From a virus: 64,000 nucleotides of DNA. Positions 18,558 to 27,531 of this stretch are shown here, piece by piece. The stretch spans positions 124,001 through 188,000 of IMG/VR virus record IMGVR_UViG_3300021511_000003. One strand, 5' to 3'. Each line of letters begins with the position of its first letter. Position 1 is the first letter of the stretch. The notes beneath the pieces were generated by a model that was not told the DNA's origin, made no database searches, and saw only the letters and a program-made list of their open reading frames with translations. Position numbers and translations under genes: made by a program.

Positions 18558-18686
18558 ATGAACTCTTTGAATATATATCACAATGTGAAATTAACTCCTC
18601 CTGAATTTGATGAGAATGCTGGTGATGGCAAATTTGATTTGATTTCATATATTACGGATAAACCTAAAAAATATATTTTTCACTGA
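18558..18686 (+). CDS. Short ORF, unknown
   Basis: 42 codons from ATG to TGA (MNSLNIYHNVKLTPPEFDEN...). The end FDLISYITD recurs in a decayed frame at 19540-19576 and at DNA level (catatattacggat), suggesting a local duplication. Weak ribosome site. May be a fragment. Confidence 0.35.
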   Translation: MNSLNIYHNVKLTPPEFDENAGDGKFDLISYITDKPKKYIFH

Positions 18687-18740
18687 ACATCCAGGGCTGG
18701 TAATATACAAGGTATAAATGGTGTATAGATTGGAGATAAT

Positions 18741-19307
18741 ATGAGAACAGGAATGAAATGGGATGAATGGTATCTTGAACTTTGTAAAGTAGTTGGAAAG
18801 AAAAGTCAATGTCTTTCAAGAAAAATTGGGGCAATTTTAGTAAGAGATCGGGCTATTATATCACAAGGTTATAATGGTCCTCCAAGGGGAGTACAAACTT
18901 GTGATAAACGATGGTTAACTGATAAAAAAATGCGACAAGTAGCAGGTTTCGAAAATAAAGAGTGTGAAAACGATGAAATGTATGAATTATATAAAAGTAA
19001 ATTAGAAGGAATATGCCCAAGATATATTTCTGAAATGGGATTCAAATCAGGTGAAGGTCTTGAATGGTGTGTTGCTGGACATGCGGAAAGAAATGCATTG
19101 ATCAATGCTGCAAGAGCAGGAATTAAAACAAAAGATGCTATTATGTATATGGATTGTAATGTTCCTTGTACACCATGTCTAGTTGAAATTATCAATGCTG
19201 GTATAAAAGAAATTGTTGTTGTTAAAATATCTTATTATGATATATCTGCTCAGTACATTTTACAAGAGAGTGGATTAAAAGTTCGTGTGTATGATCATTT
19301 GAAGTAA
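18741..19307 (+). CDS. dCMP deaminase
   Basis: Zinc-dependent deaminase giving dUMP for thymidylate synthesis. GHAERNALINAA supplies the zinc His and catalytic Glu, CNVPCTPC the two zinc Cys. The N-terminal QCLSRKIGAILVRD and GYNGPPRG blocks are typical of phage and bacterial dCMP deaminases. 188 residues with an insert before HAE. Acts upstream of the thymidylate synthase homologue at 61.5 kb. Confidence 0.9.
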   Translation: MRTGMKWDEWYLELCKVVGKKSQCLSRKIGAILVRDRAIISQGYNGPPRGVQTCDKRWLTDKKMRQVAGFENKECENDEMYELYKSKLEGICPRYISEMGFKSGEGLEWCVAGHAERNALINAARAGIKTKDAIMYMDCNVPCTPCLVEIINAGIKEIVVVKISYYDISAQYILQESGLKVRVYDHLK

Positions 19308-19308
19308 A

Positions 19309-19576
19309 ATATCATATGAAGAAATATATGAAAGAACAGGTATGAATTGTAGTTTAATTAGAAGAATTGAAGCAGCAGGGAATACCCAAGTTGCAATTGG
19401 TAATGTATTTGAAGTATGTTTTATTTTAGGAATTCTGTTGAAGGGGGTGTGATGAAAAACATATTTATAATTTATCAAAAATATTATTGTATATGAATAA
19501 ATTATTAACAGATAAAATATCAACTGAGAATATTTCATTTAATGATGATTTTAATACAACATATATTACGGATTAA
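19309..19576 (+). pseudogene. Broken XRE-type helix-turn-helix regulator
   Basis: No start codon is visible. One frame reads ISYEEIYERTGMNCSLIRRI and then EAAGNTQVAIGNVFEVCFIL, an XRE/HipB-like HTH, to TGA at 19450. A shift at the G5 run near 19443-19447 continues with GCDEKHIYNLSKILLYMNKL to a stop at 19574. Remaining DNA to 19683 shows no gene. Confidence 0.5.
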
Positions 19577-19683
19577 CGGTGTATTTGGTGGTTAATCCAC
19601 AACATATATTGTATTATTAATGATAGTTTAACTGATCATTAGAACGGTTTGTGATGTATTTAATTATCATTATGGGGGATACT

Positions 19684-20454
19684 GTGATAAAAAAAAGAAT
19701 GATATTGATATGTGGTCCATGTGTAATAGAAAATTTTGCATTTTTAGAGGCAGATGCTAATATTATAAAAAAAATAACTGATAGATACTCAGATATTGAT
19801 TTTTATTTTAAATCATCATGTGTTAAAGATAACAGATCTACATTACTAAATTACAGAGGACCTGGATTTGATGTGGGTATTGATTACTTACTCAAAATAA
19901 AATCTAAAGGAATTAAAATCACAAGTGATTTTCATAATATTGAGCAGATCAAACAGTATGGTCATTTAGTTGACCTCATTCAAATTCCTGCTTTTTTAGC
20001 TATGCAAACCAGTCTTATTAATGAAGCAGTTAAAATAAGAAAACCAATTCATATTAAAAAACCTCAATGGATGCCTCCATATGATGTGAAAAAGCCAATA
20101 TCTAAAGTATTAGAACAAAACAGTGTTGCAAAAGTTTTTATAACTGATAGAGGAACAACTTTTGGTTATGGAAATGTAATGTTCGATCCGAGACATATTA
20201 GAATGATGAAAAATAATGGAGCTAAAGTATTGGTTGATATAACACATCTTCAAAATCACTCTACCATATATGATCATACTTATGCTGAACAGGTTGGTAT
20301 GGCAGCAATCGCTGCTGGTGCTGATGGTTTATTTATGGAATCAACTTTTATTCCAAGAGATGCAAGATGTGATGCTGATGCTATGATATCCACAGGTGTT
20401 CTTTATCGTTATATAGATAAATTTATCAAATTATATAGGTTTATAAATGCTTAA
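19684..20454 (+). CDS. kdsA: 3-deoxy-8-phosphooctulonate synthase (KdsA)
   Basis: Condenses arabinose-5-phosphate with PEP to Kdo-8-phosphate. Visible family blocks: ICGPCVIE, KSSCVKDNRSTL with NYRGPG, DLIQIPAFLAMQTSLI, IHIKKPQWM, ITDRGTTFGYGN, VDITHLQNHS and AGADGLFMESTF. TIM-barrel length is complete (about 255 residues). Start is uncertain: GTG 19684 after GGGGGA is chosen, but ATG 19675 or GTG 19651 are possible. First gene of a Kdo module ending with kdsB. Confidence 0.88.
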   Translation: MIKKRMILICGPCVIENFAFLEADANIIKKITDRYSDIDFYFKSSCVKDNRSTLLNYRGPGFDVGIDYLLKIKSKGIKITSDFHNIEQIKQYGHLVDLIQIPAFLAMQTSLINEAVKIRKPIHIKKPQWMPPYDVKKPISKVLEQNSVAKVFITDRGTTFGYGNVMFDPRHIRMMKNNGAKVLVDITHLQNHSTIYDHTYAEQVGMAAIAAGADGLFMESTFIPRDARCDADAMISTGVLYRYIDKFIKLYRFINA

Positions 20455-21358
20455 TACAAATGAAGTAAGAATTGAAACTTGCACCAAGTGTAAATATTCA
20501 TGTATTTTTTGTCCATATTCTACTACCTTTAATAGAAAAAAGGAAGTTATGAGTTTGGATACATTCCATTTTATTGTTGATAAAATTAAAATAGAGTTGC
20601 CGAATATAACTGGTATAACAATTTCGGGATTTGGTGAATCATTCATTGATGATACTATATTAGAAAAAATTAAATATACAAGAGAACTTGGTTATAAAGT
20701 TTATATTGTAACTAATGGATATTTGTTATCACAAACTAAAATAAAATTTTTAAATGATATTGGTATTGAAAATTTAAGAATAAGTCTTCATTCGGTTGAA
20801 TCTGAAGCTTATAAAAAATTAACCGGTGTTACATCACAACACTTTAATCGTGTTATTAATAATATTCAAACTATAATTGAAAGAACAGATATACCTTTAA
20901 TTTTAACATTTGAAATTATTCCTGGTATTAATGATGATCAAATTGAAAAAATTAAAGAAATATATAACGATAGTGCTACTGTAGAAATTTGGAAACCTCA
21001 TAATTGGGTGTCATCTTATAAATATAGAAAAGGAGAAATAATAAAGAAAACTTGTAATAGACCATTCAACAGTCCATATCAGATTCAAGTAGATGGGACT
21101 GTTAATATGTGTTGCTTTGATTATAATGGTGAATTGTTATTGGGAAATTTTTTAAACCAAACAATGAAAGAAATCTTTACAGGTGATGTATATTTAGATT
21201 TAAAAGCACATCATAAAAATGGAACTTTGGATCAAACTGATTATATTTGTAAAAATTGTGATCAAAGAAAATCCCAGGATGATATTATTTTGTATAATAA
21301 TAAATTTACAAACAATTATAGAATAGGACGGACTTCAACAAATTATGCAAAAATCTGA
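20447..21358 (+). CDS. Radical SAM protein with SPASM-like C-terminus
   Basis: CKYSCIFC is the CxxxCxxC 4Fe-4S motif, ITISGFGESF the GGE-like strand, and YIVTNGYLL the next. The C-terminus has CNRPF, MCCFD, GNFLNQTMKEIF and CKNC, the Cys pattern of SPASM/twitch domains that carry extra clusters. Such enzymes modify peptides or sugars. Overlaps kdsA by 8 bases, so it probably works in the same sugar pathway; substrate unknown. Confidence 0.8.
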   Translation: MLNTNEVRIETCTKCKYSCIFCPYSTTFNRKKEVMSLDTFHFIVDKIKIELPNITGITISGFGESFIDDTILEKIKYTRELGYKVYIVTNGYLLSQTKIKFLNDIGIENLRISLHSVESEAYKKLTGVTSQHFNRVINNIQTIIERTDIPLILTFEIIPGINDDQIEKIKEIYNDSATVEIWKPHNWVSSYKYRKGEIIKKTCNRPFNSPYQIQVDGTVNMCCFDYNGELLLGNFLNQTMKEIFTGDVYLDLKAHHKNGTLDQTDYICKNCDQRKSQDDIILYNNKFTNNYRIGRTSTNYAKI

Positions 21359-22085
21359 TCAAAAACTTATTGTTATACATGGTTCTCATAATTGTGGAAA
21401 AACTATTTTATATAATTTATTTAAGAATGAAGGTGGATATATTTGTTTAGATTTGTATAAACCACATTATAAAGTATATGAACAACAATCTTTAGAACAA
21501 TTAGGTAAAAAAAATTATGAAAGATTAAAAAAATACATTCTATCTAATAATACTTCGTCGACTGTTGATTTGTGTAATGAAATTACTTTTATGATGAATC
21601 AATTTTCTGATTATGATTTTGTTATAAAACCTGGTATGTCATGGGCCAATTGGAATTATTTTATGGAATTTTCACCGGTTAAACTAGAAAATATTAAACA
21701 CTTTCATGTATTTAGACATCCAAAAATATGGTTGGCTACATGTTATAATAAGAAGTTAAATATAGAAGACTTTATTTTAAACGTCATTGGTAATTATCAA
21801 GATTATAAAGACTCACCGGAAACACATCATTTAATTAAAATTGAAGATATTAAATATAACAGTTTACTAAAAACATTACTTAAAAATACTAATTTAGATA
21901 ATTTATTACCTTATACTATTTTTGATTTGAATATATATCGCACTAATATATTTAACAGTTTTGATGATTTCAAAAACGATTTGAAAATTATTGAAATAAA
22001 GTTAAAAGAAGTATTACAATATTTAAAGTATGATATTGAAGATGTGAACACACTAATTTATTTAGAAAAATTATATAACTTATAG
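21345..22085 (+). CDS. P-loop protein, sulfotransferase/kinase-like, paralogue 1
   Basis: KLIVIHGSHNCGKTILYNLF is a P-loop. HFHVFRHPKIWLATCYNKK resembles the 3'-phosphate loop of sulfotransferases. 246 residues. Overlaps the radical SAM gene by 14 bases. Ends at TAG, and the next paralogue begins in the same reading frame four codons later. Confidence 0.55.
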   Translation: MQKSDQKLIVIHGSHNCGKTILYNLFKNEGGYICLDLYKPHYKVYEQQSLEQLGKKNYERLKKYILSNNTSSTVDLCNEITFMMNQFSDYDFVIKPGMSWANWNYFMEFSPVKLENIKHFHVFRHPKIWLATCYNKKLNIEDFILNVIGNYQDYKDSPETHHLIKIEDIKYNSLLKTLLKNTNLDNLLPYTIFDLNIYRTNIFNSFDDFKNDLKIIEIKLKEVLQYLKYDIEDVNTLIYLEKLYNL

Positions 22086-22097
22086 GAAAATTTTATT

Positions 22098-22859
22098 ATG
22101 AACTCTAAAAATGATCAAAAACTTATTATAATAAATGGATTATTAAATAGTGGTAAAACTATATTATTTAATTTATTAAGAAAAGAAAAAAACTTTATAT
22201 GTTTAGATATATCACCACATCATTATAAAATTTATGAGCAAGAAACAATAGATCAAATAGGAAAGGAAAATCTTATTGGATTGAAACCATATGTTGAAAC
22301 AACTGATATTTTTATTACTGAAAATTTTTTAAGGGAATTTGGTTTGTTAATGCAAAAATTTCCGGAGTATAGTTTTGCTATTAAACCAGGAAATTATAAC
22401 TGGGTTGCAAAAGAATATAATGATAAATGGTTAAAACTAAAAGAACAATATATGCCTGGTGTAAAATTGAGTAATATTCATCACGTATTCGCAATTAGGA
22501 ATCCAATGATATCATGGACCACAACATATATGAAGAATATGACTAAGTTTCTTGAATTGTGGGGAGGACAGAATTTAGAAGACCTAAATTTATATGAAAT
22601 AATCAAAATTGAAGAAATTAAAGATAATAAATTATTTAATCAAATAATTAAAAATAACGACTTGAAACAGGTTGTGCCTTATACCATATTTGATTTGAAA
22701 CAAAAACCTTTCAATAATTATGACAATCTTATGCAACAATTAAAAATAGTTGAAAAAGAATTGAGAGGGTTGATGGAATTTTTAAGTTATAAAAAAGAAG
22801 ACTCTGCTATTCAAATGTTTTTGGATGATGATTTGGATAAGTACACAGGAGGAATTTAA
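22098..22859 (+). CDS. P-loop protein, sulfotransferase/kinase-like, paralogue 2
   Basis: Same architecture as its neighbour: NDQKLIIINGLLNSGKTILF P-loop, HHVFAIRNPMISWTTTYMK late motif, and the shared phrase VVPYTIFDLK. Clearly a tandem duplicate. Stop overlaps the next ATG (TAATG). The activity could be sulfate or phosphate transfer to a sugar; not decided by sequence. Confidence 0.55.
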   Translation: MNSKNDQKLIIINGLLNSGKTILFNLLRKEKNFICLDISPHHYKIYEQETIDQIGKENLIGLKPYVETTDIFITENFLREFGLLMQKFPEYSFAIKPGNYNWVAKEYNDKWLKLKEQYMPGVKLSNIHHVFAIRNPMISWTTTYMKNMTKFLELWGGQNLEDLNLYEIIKIEEIKDNKLFNQIIKNNDLKQVVPYTIFDLKQKPFNNYDNLMQQLKIVEKELRGLMEFLSYKKEDSAIQMFLDDDLDKYTGGI

Positions 22860-23467
22860 TGAAGTATATTATTGATACAGCATTTCAACCAGATATTAAT
22901 ATATGGAAAGATCATGTCGTGGGTGTTACAAGTAATCCAATCCTTTTACATAACTCAAGAATAACTGCTGTTAATTTTTTTATTAATAATAGACATCTAT
23001 TCAATAATGTTTTTGTACAGGTTAATTCACAAAAAGATATTGATGAATTACTTACAGTGGATTTAAATAGAAATAGGATAATCTTTAAAGTTCCTCTTGT
23101 ATTAAAACATGAATTTAATGGATATAAAATGCTACAATATTTAATCAATAAAGGATATAGAACATGCGCAACTATTGTTTATGATATTGAGCAGTTTGAT
23201 TATGCATGTGAAATTGGATCGGAGTTCAGTATTGTATTATATGCTAAAAATTCCAATAATTTTATAATGAGTCAATGTTGTAATTTAAAACGAAAAATGG
23301 GTTATAAAACCAAAATTATTGCAGCAAGTTTCAGATATGCTGATCATGTATTTGACTGTATAAAAGCTGGTGTTGATTATGCTACAGTACCACCAAAAAT
23401 TATGGAGAAAATATTTCATAATAAAAAAGCAATTGATGAATACAATAGATTTTACGGGATTGAATAA
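22859..23467 (+). CDS. Transaldolase-like TIM-barrel protein
   Basis: The frame IIDTAFQPDINIWKDHVVGV followed by TSNPILL, then IIFKVPLVLKHEF, CATIVYDIEQFDYACEIG, TKIIAASFRYADHVFDCIKAG and DYATVPPKIMEKI, matches fructose-6-phosphate aldolase/small transaldolases step by step. However, the Schiff-base Lys position reads FKVPLVLKHEF and the family motif is altered. 202 residues. Set between kdsA and kdsB; it may supply or rearrange the pentose phosphate used for Kdo (inference). Confidence 0.7.
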   Translation: MKYIIDTAFQPDINIWKDHVVGVTSNPILLHNSRITAVNFFINNRHLFNNVFVQVNSQKDIDELLTVDLNRNRIIFKVPLVLKHEFNGYKMLQYLINKGYRTCATIVYDIEQFDYACEIGSEFSIVLYAKNSNNFIMSQCCNLKRKMGYKTKIIAASFRYADHVFDCIKAGVDYATVPPKIMEKIFHNKKAIDEYNRFYGIE

Positions 23468-24198
23468 TGAAAACAGTTGCTATTATATCAACAAGATTAA
23501 CTTCACAACGATTTCCTAATAAATTAATTCAAATATTTAATGGGAAAAGAATAATAGATCATGTAATTCAAAACACAAAAAAATTAGATTTTGTTGATGA
23601 TATTATAATTGGAAGTAATGATAATCAGTTTGCTCAGCAGTTATGCAAGAGCTATAAATTTATAAAGAGTAGTCATACATCTGAAGCAACTTGTGGAAGT
23701 CAGAGAGCGTATAACTTTTATTTAACTGATCCTAGTTATGATTTTTATATGTCTGTACCTGCTGATGAACCAGCAATTAATCCAATTGAAGTGAATAAAG
23801 TTTTTAATAAAAAGACACAGTTTAATACAGATGAAATTATAACTTTTTACACAAAATTTTATTGTAATAGAGATCTGACCAGTCATTTATCTTGTAAAAT
23901 AGTTTCTGATGATAAAAACTTTATGATTTATAATTCAAGAGCTGTAGTACCTGTAAATAAAGATGGCACATATTTGAATTTGGAACAATATAAAAAACAT
24001 GTTGGTTTATTTGTTTTTCCGAGAGAAGTATTTACCAAACACGGTAATCTTTGGGAAAACACAACTGATATTGAATCTCTTGAGCAAAATAAATTTATGC
24101 AGAGTTTTGTACATGTTAGATTAGTTGAAATGAATCATATTGGTTTTGGTATTGATACACCAGACCAAATAAAACAATTAGAAAGTAGGTTAAAATGA
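23467..24198 (+). CDS. kdsB: CMP-Kdo synthetase-like cytidylyltransferase (KdsB)
   Basis: Activates Kdo with CTP. STRLTSQRFPNKLIQIFNGK is the nucleotide-binding loop, MSVPADEPAINPIEV the QGDEPLI-like catalytic strand, and YKKHVGLFVFPREVF the conserved H(I/V)G(I/L) block. 243 residues, full length. Ends overlapping the next gene by 4 bases. With kdsA it makes Kdo activation plausible for phage-directed surface glycans. Confidence 0.85.
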   Translation: MKTVAIISTRLTSQRFPNKLIQIFNGKRIIDHVIQNTKKLDFVDDIIIGSNDNQFAQQLCKSYKFIKSSHTSEATCGSQRAYNFYLTDPSYDFYMSVPADEPAINPIEVNKVFNKKTQFNTDEIITFYTKFYCNRDLTSHLSCKIVSDDKNFMIYNSRAVVPVNKDGTYLNLEQYKKHVGLFVFPREVFTKHGNLWENTTDIESLEQNKFMQSFVHVRLVEMNHIGFGIDTPDQIKQLESRLK

Positions 24199-24584
24199 AA
24201 AATATTGGGATTGTTGGTACTCGAAGTAGAAATACATCAATGGTTCGTACATTAATCGAAAAAAAATTTTGGAAAATATACGAAGAAGGTGATTTTATTT
24301 GTTCTGGTGGGTGTCAAAAAGGTGCTGATAGGTTTGCTGAACAAATTGCAAAGAGTGAGGGTATTCCGATATTAATTATATATCCTAACTATAAAAAATT
24401 CAAGTTGGGAGCCCCAATTATTCGTAATGGTTCTATAGCAGAGAATTCAGATGTTGTAATTGCTTGTGTAAAAAGACCACAAGAAGGAATAGAAGAAGTA
24501 TTAAAAAGAAAAAAAGGTGGAACAGAAGATATGTTAAAAAAGTTTATTAAGATGAAACCACAAGGTCAAATATTTTTGGTTTAA
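24195..24584 (+). CDS. SLOG-fold protein (DUF2493-like)
   Basis: IGIVGTRSRN, then FICSGGCQKGADRFAEQIA and PIIRNGSIAENSDVVIACVK follow the YspA/DUF2493 branch of the SLOG superfamily, which binds nucleotides or nucleotide-derived ligands. 129 residues. Role in phages of this type is not established. Confidence 0.7.
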   Translation: MKNIGIVGTRSRNTSMVRTLIEKKFWKIYEEGDFICSGGCQKGADRFAEQIAKSEGIPILIIYPNYKKFKLGAPIIRNGSIAENSDVVIACVKRPQEGIEEVLKRKKGGTEDMLKKFIKMKPQGQIFLV

Positions 24585-24600
24585 GAACAAAATTTAAATA
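24581..24600 (+). promoter_or_regulatory. AGAACA-TATAAATA type promoter motif
   Basis: TTAAGAACAAAATTTAAATA, overlapping the preceding stop codon. Member of the family described at 12257. Confidence 0.5.
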
Positions 24601-24613
24601 AGATAGGAGAGTT

Positions 24614-24667
24614 ATGTGGTTTTTTGTATATGAAAAATTAATGCCTGATTTGAAAGAGAGTAAATAA
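24614..24667 (+). CDS. Possible 17-residue leader ORF
   Basis: ATG after ATAGGAGAG opens MWFFVYEKLMPDLKESK and ends with TAA overlapping the next gene (TAAATAATGA). Could be a leader peptide or chance. Confidence 0.3.
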   Translation: MWFFVYEKLMPDLKESK

Positions 24668-25110
24668 TGAATAATATAGAAGAACAAGAAAGCTTAGAAA
24701 TACAAATGTCAAGAGTTGTTGTAGAATCTCCTTATTCTGGTAATCATGATCTGAATGAAGCATATGCGGAATTTGTAATGTATGATTGTATTATTAATTA
24801 TCATGAAAGTCCTTATGCATCACATTTATTATATACACGAAGATTTGTTTTAAATGATGATGTAGAAAGTGAAAGAAATCTTGGTATTAAAGCAGGATTT
24901 TGTTGGCGAGATGTTGCTGACAAAACTGTTTTTTATACTGATATTGGAATGACGAAAGGAATGAAAAAGGGTATTAGAGATTGTATTACTAAAAATAAAC
25001 CATATGAAATTAGAATATTGCCTATTGATTTATGGATAAAATTTTCAGATTTTTGTATGGCTCAAAATTATATAGTTAAAAAGGATAATACACAGGAGGT
25101 ATTATTATGA
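24667..25110 (+). CDS. DUF7768-type phage protein
   Basis: RVVVESPYSGNHDLNEAYA, SPYASHLLYTRRFVLNDDVE, LGIKAGFCW and VFYTDIGMTKGMKKGI are the landmarks of a small Rossmann-like family common in phages, distantly like nucleoside deoxyribosyltransferases. Function not known. 147 residues. Confidence 0.65.
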   Translation: MNNIEEQESLEIQMSRVVVESPYSGNHDLNEAYAEFVMYDCIINYHESPYASHLLYTRRFVLNDDVESERNLGIKAGFCWRDVADKTVFYTDIGMTKGMKKGIRDCITKNKPYEIRILPIDLWIKFSDFCMAQNYIVKKDNTQEVLL

Positions 25111-25403
25111 TAACAATTATAGAAAAGACAAAAGATGAACTTGAACCAAGATTTGGCTTAGCCAGATCAAAGCAAAGAGAAGTGTATATTCGAGAAGATT
25201 TACCCAAATGGATAAAAATGTCAGTAATTCTGCATGAACTTTATCATATTGATGATGATGCAACGAATGTATTTTGGCGTGAAATAAAAGCCATTATGTC
25301 TCAATTATTTATGACATTTTTTGGTGGTATTGGATGTATTTTTATGAGTTTATCTATTAAACGATTAAAGTTTTACATCCAACGGATAAAAAATAAAAAA
25401 TAG
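25107..25403 (+). CDS. Small zinc metallopeptidase-like membrane protein
   Basis: MSVILHELYHIDDDA contains HExxH-type HELYH. A hydrophobic stretch LFMTFFGGIGCIFMSLSI follows. 98 residues, resembling truncated ImmA/IrrE-like or SprT-like peptidases. Stops with TAG. GGAGG before ATG. Confidence 0.5.
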   Translation: MITIIEKTKDELEPRFGLARSKQREVYIREDLPKWIKMSVILHELYHIDDDATNVFWREIKAIMSQLFMTFFGGIGCIFMSLSIKRLKFYIQRIKNKK

Positions 25404-25413
25404 AAAGGTAAAA

Positions 25414-25890
25414 ATGGAAACAATATATCTAGTAGGTCAGATTTCACCAAAATATAGAGAAACATATCAATGGAGAGAAAACTTAGAAAGTTATTTCAGA
25501 GATTCATCTGATTTTCAATTTATAAATCCTTGTAATAACCTATTTAATAGAAAGATATTAAAAGACGGAGAATATGTTATTACTAAAGAACGACGTATTA
25601 GTGGAATTGATATATTACCCTCAAAGGATTATACCTTCTGTAAACGGTCTTCTATGGCAATTGTTAATATGAATCATTATGATTCTAATAAACCATTATT
25701 GGGGTCATACTTTGAGTTAGCATGGTATTATACAATGCCTGAGAAGACTGTTATTGGTTTTGCAAATGATTTGGATGATTATGAATGTCAGCATCCATTT
25801 GTTCAACAAGCAGTAACTACATGGTGTAATGATGAATTTGAAGCTGCAGCACTTATTGATCAATATTTTTCATTTGCCTATGGGATGTAA
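25414..25890 (+). CDS. Nucleoside 2-deoxyribosyltransferase-like protein
   Basis: ETIYLVGQISPKYRETYQWR and the later NKPLLGSYFELAWYYTMPEKTVIGF resemble the nucleoside 2-deoxyribosyltransferase fold, in which the GS-x-E segment holds the nucleophile Glu. 158 residues. Would act on free nucleosides or nucleotides. Confidence 0.6.
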   Translation: METIYLVGQISPKYRETYQWRENLESYFRDSSDFQFINPCNNLFNRKILKDGEYVITKERRISGIDILPSKDYTFCKRSSMAIVNMNHYDSNKPLLGSYFELAWYYTMPEKTVIGFANDLDDYECQHPFVQQAVTTWCNDEFEAAALIDQYFSFAYGM

Positions 25891-25895
25891 TTAAT

Positions 25896-26741
25896 ATGAA
25901 ATATAAAATTGGTATTATTGGTTTTGGTTTTTTGGGGCGTGCCTTAGCACATGGTTTTGTGTTGCATGCTGATATTAAAATTTATGATAAATATGAAAAT
26001 AAATTTGATACACTTGAAGAAACTGTCAATGAATCAGATTTTATTTTTGTTGGTGTACCTACACCAATGAATGATGATGGTTCACAGAATTTATCTAATA
26101 TATATGATGCTATAAAAAATATTAATTCTGTTGCTACAACTAATAAGATAATTATTTTGAGAAGTACAATCATACCTGGAACAACTAGGAGTATTGCAAA
26201 AATATATCCAAATCATGATTTTGTTTTCTTCCCTGAATTTTTAACTGAAAGAACAGCAAAATTAGATTTTATTAATCCAGCTCGTTTGATTTTTGGTGGT
26301 GATGAAATAGTCATAGCAAGAATTGTTGAATTATTTCGATTAAGATTTACATATACTCCTATATTTCAAACCACATGGGAAGCAGCAGAGGTATCAAAAT
26401 ATATGGTTAATTGTTTCTTTGCTGTTAAGATTTCATTTTTAAATGAATTATATGATATTGCTGAAAGAATTGGAGTTGAATATAATGATCTAAGAGATAT
26501 GTGGCTTGCTGATTGTAGAATTGGTAATAGTCATGCAGATATCCCTGGACATGATAATCATAGAGGGTATGGGGGGAAGTGTTTTCCGAAAGATGTGAAA
26601 GCATTTGTTAATTGGGCAGAGGAACATAATTTGAATGTGGATATGTGTAAAGCAGCGGATAATGTTAATGAAAGAGTAAGAAAAGAAAAAGATTGGTTTA
26701 ATATTAAAGGAGCTACAACAAAAAATTTATATGAAAGGTAG
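25896..26741 (+). CDS. UDP-glucose/GDP-mannose dehydrogenase family protein
   Basis: NAD-binding GIIGFGFLGRALAHGF, VGVPTPMN, RSTIIPGTT, FFPEFLTERTA, and the catalytic-Cys block YGGKCFPKD identify the family that oxidises UDP-sugars to uronic acids. 281 residues: the C-terminal UDP-binding domain of standard enzymes is missing, so activity or partner need is unclear. Stop is TAG. Confidence 0.8.
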   Translation: MKYKIGIIGFGFLGRALAHGFVLHADIKIYDKYENKFDTLEETVNESDFIFVGVPTPMNDDGSQNLSNIYDAIKNINSVATTNKIIILRSTIIPGTTRSIAKIYPNHDFVFFPEFLTERTAKLDFINPARLIFGGDEIVIARIVELFRLRFTYTPIFQTTWEAAEVSKYMVNCFFAVKISFLNELYDIAERIGVEYNDLRDMWLADCRIGNSHADIPGHDNHRGYGGKCFPKDVKAFVNWAEEHNLNVDMCKAADNVNERVRKEKDWFNIKGATTKNLYER

Positions 26742-26748
26742 ATATGTA

Positions 26749-27231
26749 ATGCATGAAATTCCAAAAGAAAATGAAATAAAAGAGTATATCAGAAATACTG
26801 ATGAAGAAAAACAAATGGGTCAAAAAGTTGCTGGAAGATTCAGTGCTGGAAAAATTCGTCATGATTTAATTGCACCTTGGGCATTGAATGAACTTGCTAA
26901 AGTTTATACTTATGGTACACAAAAATATGATGATGATAATTGGTGGAAAGGATTGAAATGGAAACGTGATGTGTTTGGTTGTATTCTTCGTCATGTTTGG
27001 AGTTGGTTCCGAGGTGAAAAATTTGATGATGAAAGTGGAGTACATCATTTGGCTCATGCTGCGTGGAACTGTTTTACATTAATGTCTTACGAAAGACACA
27101 AACTAGGTATTGATGATCGAATACCATTTGAACTTGATTTATTGGATTCGCAAGAACGTACACGGAGAATTGTCATGTGGAAACAGATGGTTTCTGAAGG
27201 AAAAGAAAAAGAATATAACGGTCTTCTTTAA
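26749..27231 (+). CDS. dATP/dGTP diphosphohydrolase-type protein (DUF5664)
   Basis: RFSAGKIRHDLIAPWALNEL, VYTYGTQKYDDDNWWKGLKW, ILRHVWSWFRGE and GVHHLAHAAWNCF are the four blocks of the DUF5664 all-alpha NTP-PPase group. Relatives in 2-aminoadenine phages (MazZ) hydrolyse dATP/dGTP. No PurZ is in this window, so Z-DNA is not implied. Start chosen at ATG 26749; ATG 26731 overlaps the upstream gene. Confidence 0.7.
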   Translation: MHEIPKENEIKEYIRNTDEEKQMGQKVAGRFSAGKIRHDLIAPWALNELAKVYTYGTQKYDDDNWWKGLKWKRDVFGCILRHVWSWFRGEKFDDESGVHHLAHAAWNCFTLMSYERHKLGIDDRIPFELDLLDSQERTRRIVMWKQMVSEGKEKEYNGLL

Positions 27232-27246
27232 GAACAAATATATGAC
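27227..27246 (+). promoter_or_regulatory. AGAACA-type promoter motif
   Basis: TTTAAGAACAAATATATGAC, 25 bases before the small gene at 27271. Weaker at its 3' half than other copies. Confidence 0.4.
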
Positions 27247-27270
27247 TTACAAATTAAGTGAGGAAAAAAA

Positions 27271-27477
27271 ATGAAAAGACGAGTCGTTATAGAAATAAAA
27301 ACTGAATCATATATGGAGGAGCAGTTTATTCATGATAGACTTCCAGATGCTGTTTGGGTAGGTAATAGTGGGGGTGGAATGACTGTATTTTATATTGATA
27401 TTAGTGAAGAAGAACGAGTTTTAAAAGCATTAATAGAATGGAAGGAAATCGAAGAACAGGGGTATAAAGAAACATAA
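27271..27477 (+). CDS. Small hypothetical protein
   Basis: 68 residues, MKRRVVIEIKTESYMEEQF..., beta-alpha-beta pattern, ATG shortly after GTGAGG. No family recognised. Followed by a terminator. Confidence 0.55.
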   Translation: MKRRVVIEIKTESYMEEQFIHDRLPDAVWVGNSGGGMTVFYIDISEEERVLKALIEWKEIEEQGYKET

Positions 27478-27492
27478 TTTATTTTTATGTAA

Positions 27493-27524
27493 AAAAATCC
27501 GCCCAGTTATAGGCAGGATTTTTT
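27493..27524. terminator. Bidirectional terminator hairpin
   Basis: AAATCC-GCC pairs with GGC-A-GGATTT, flanked by A-run on the left and T-run on the right. Lies between convergent genes. Confidence 0.75.
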
Positions 27525-27531
27525 ATTTCAT

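Noticed and set aside
26749-27231. Evidence for 2-aminoadenine (Z) DNA
   Set aside because: A DUF5664/MazZ-like protein alone is not enough; no PurZ or DpoZ-type polymerase is present, and the polymerase here is family B.
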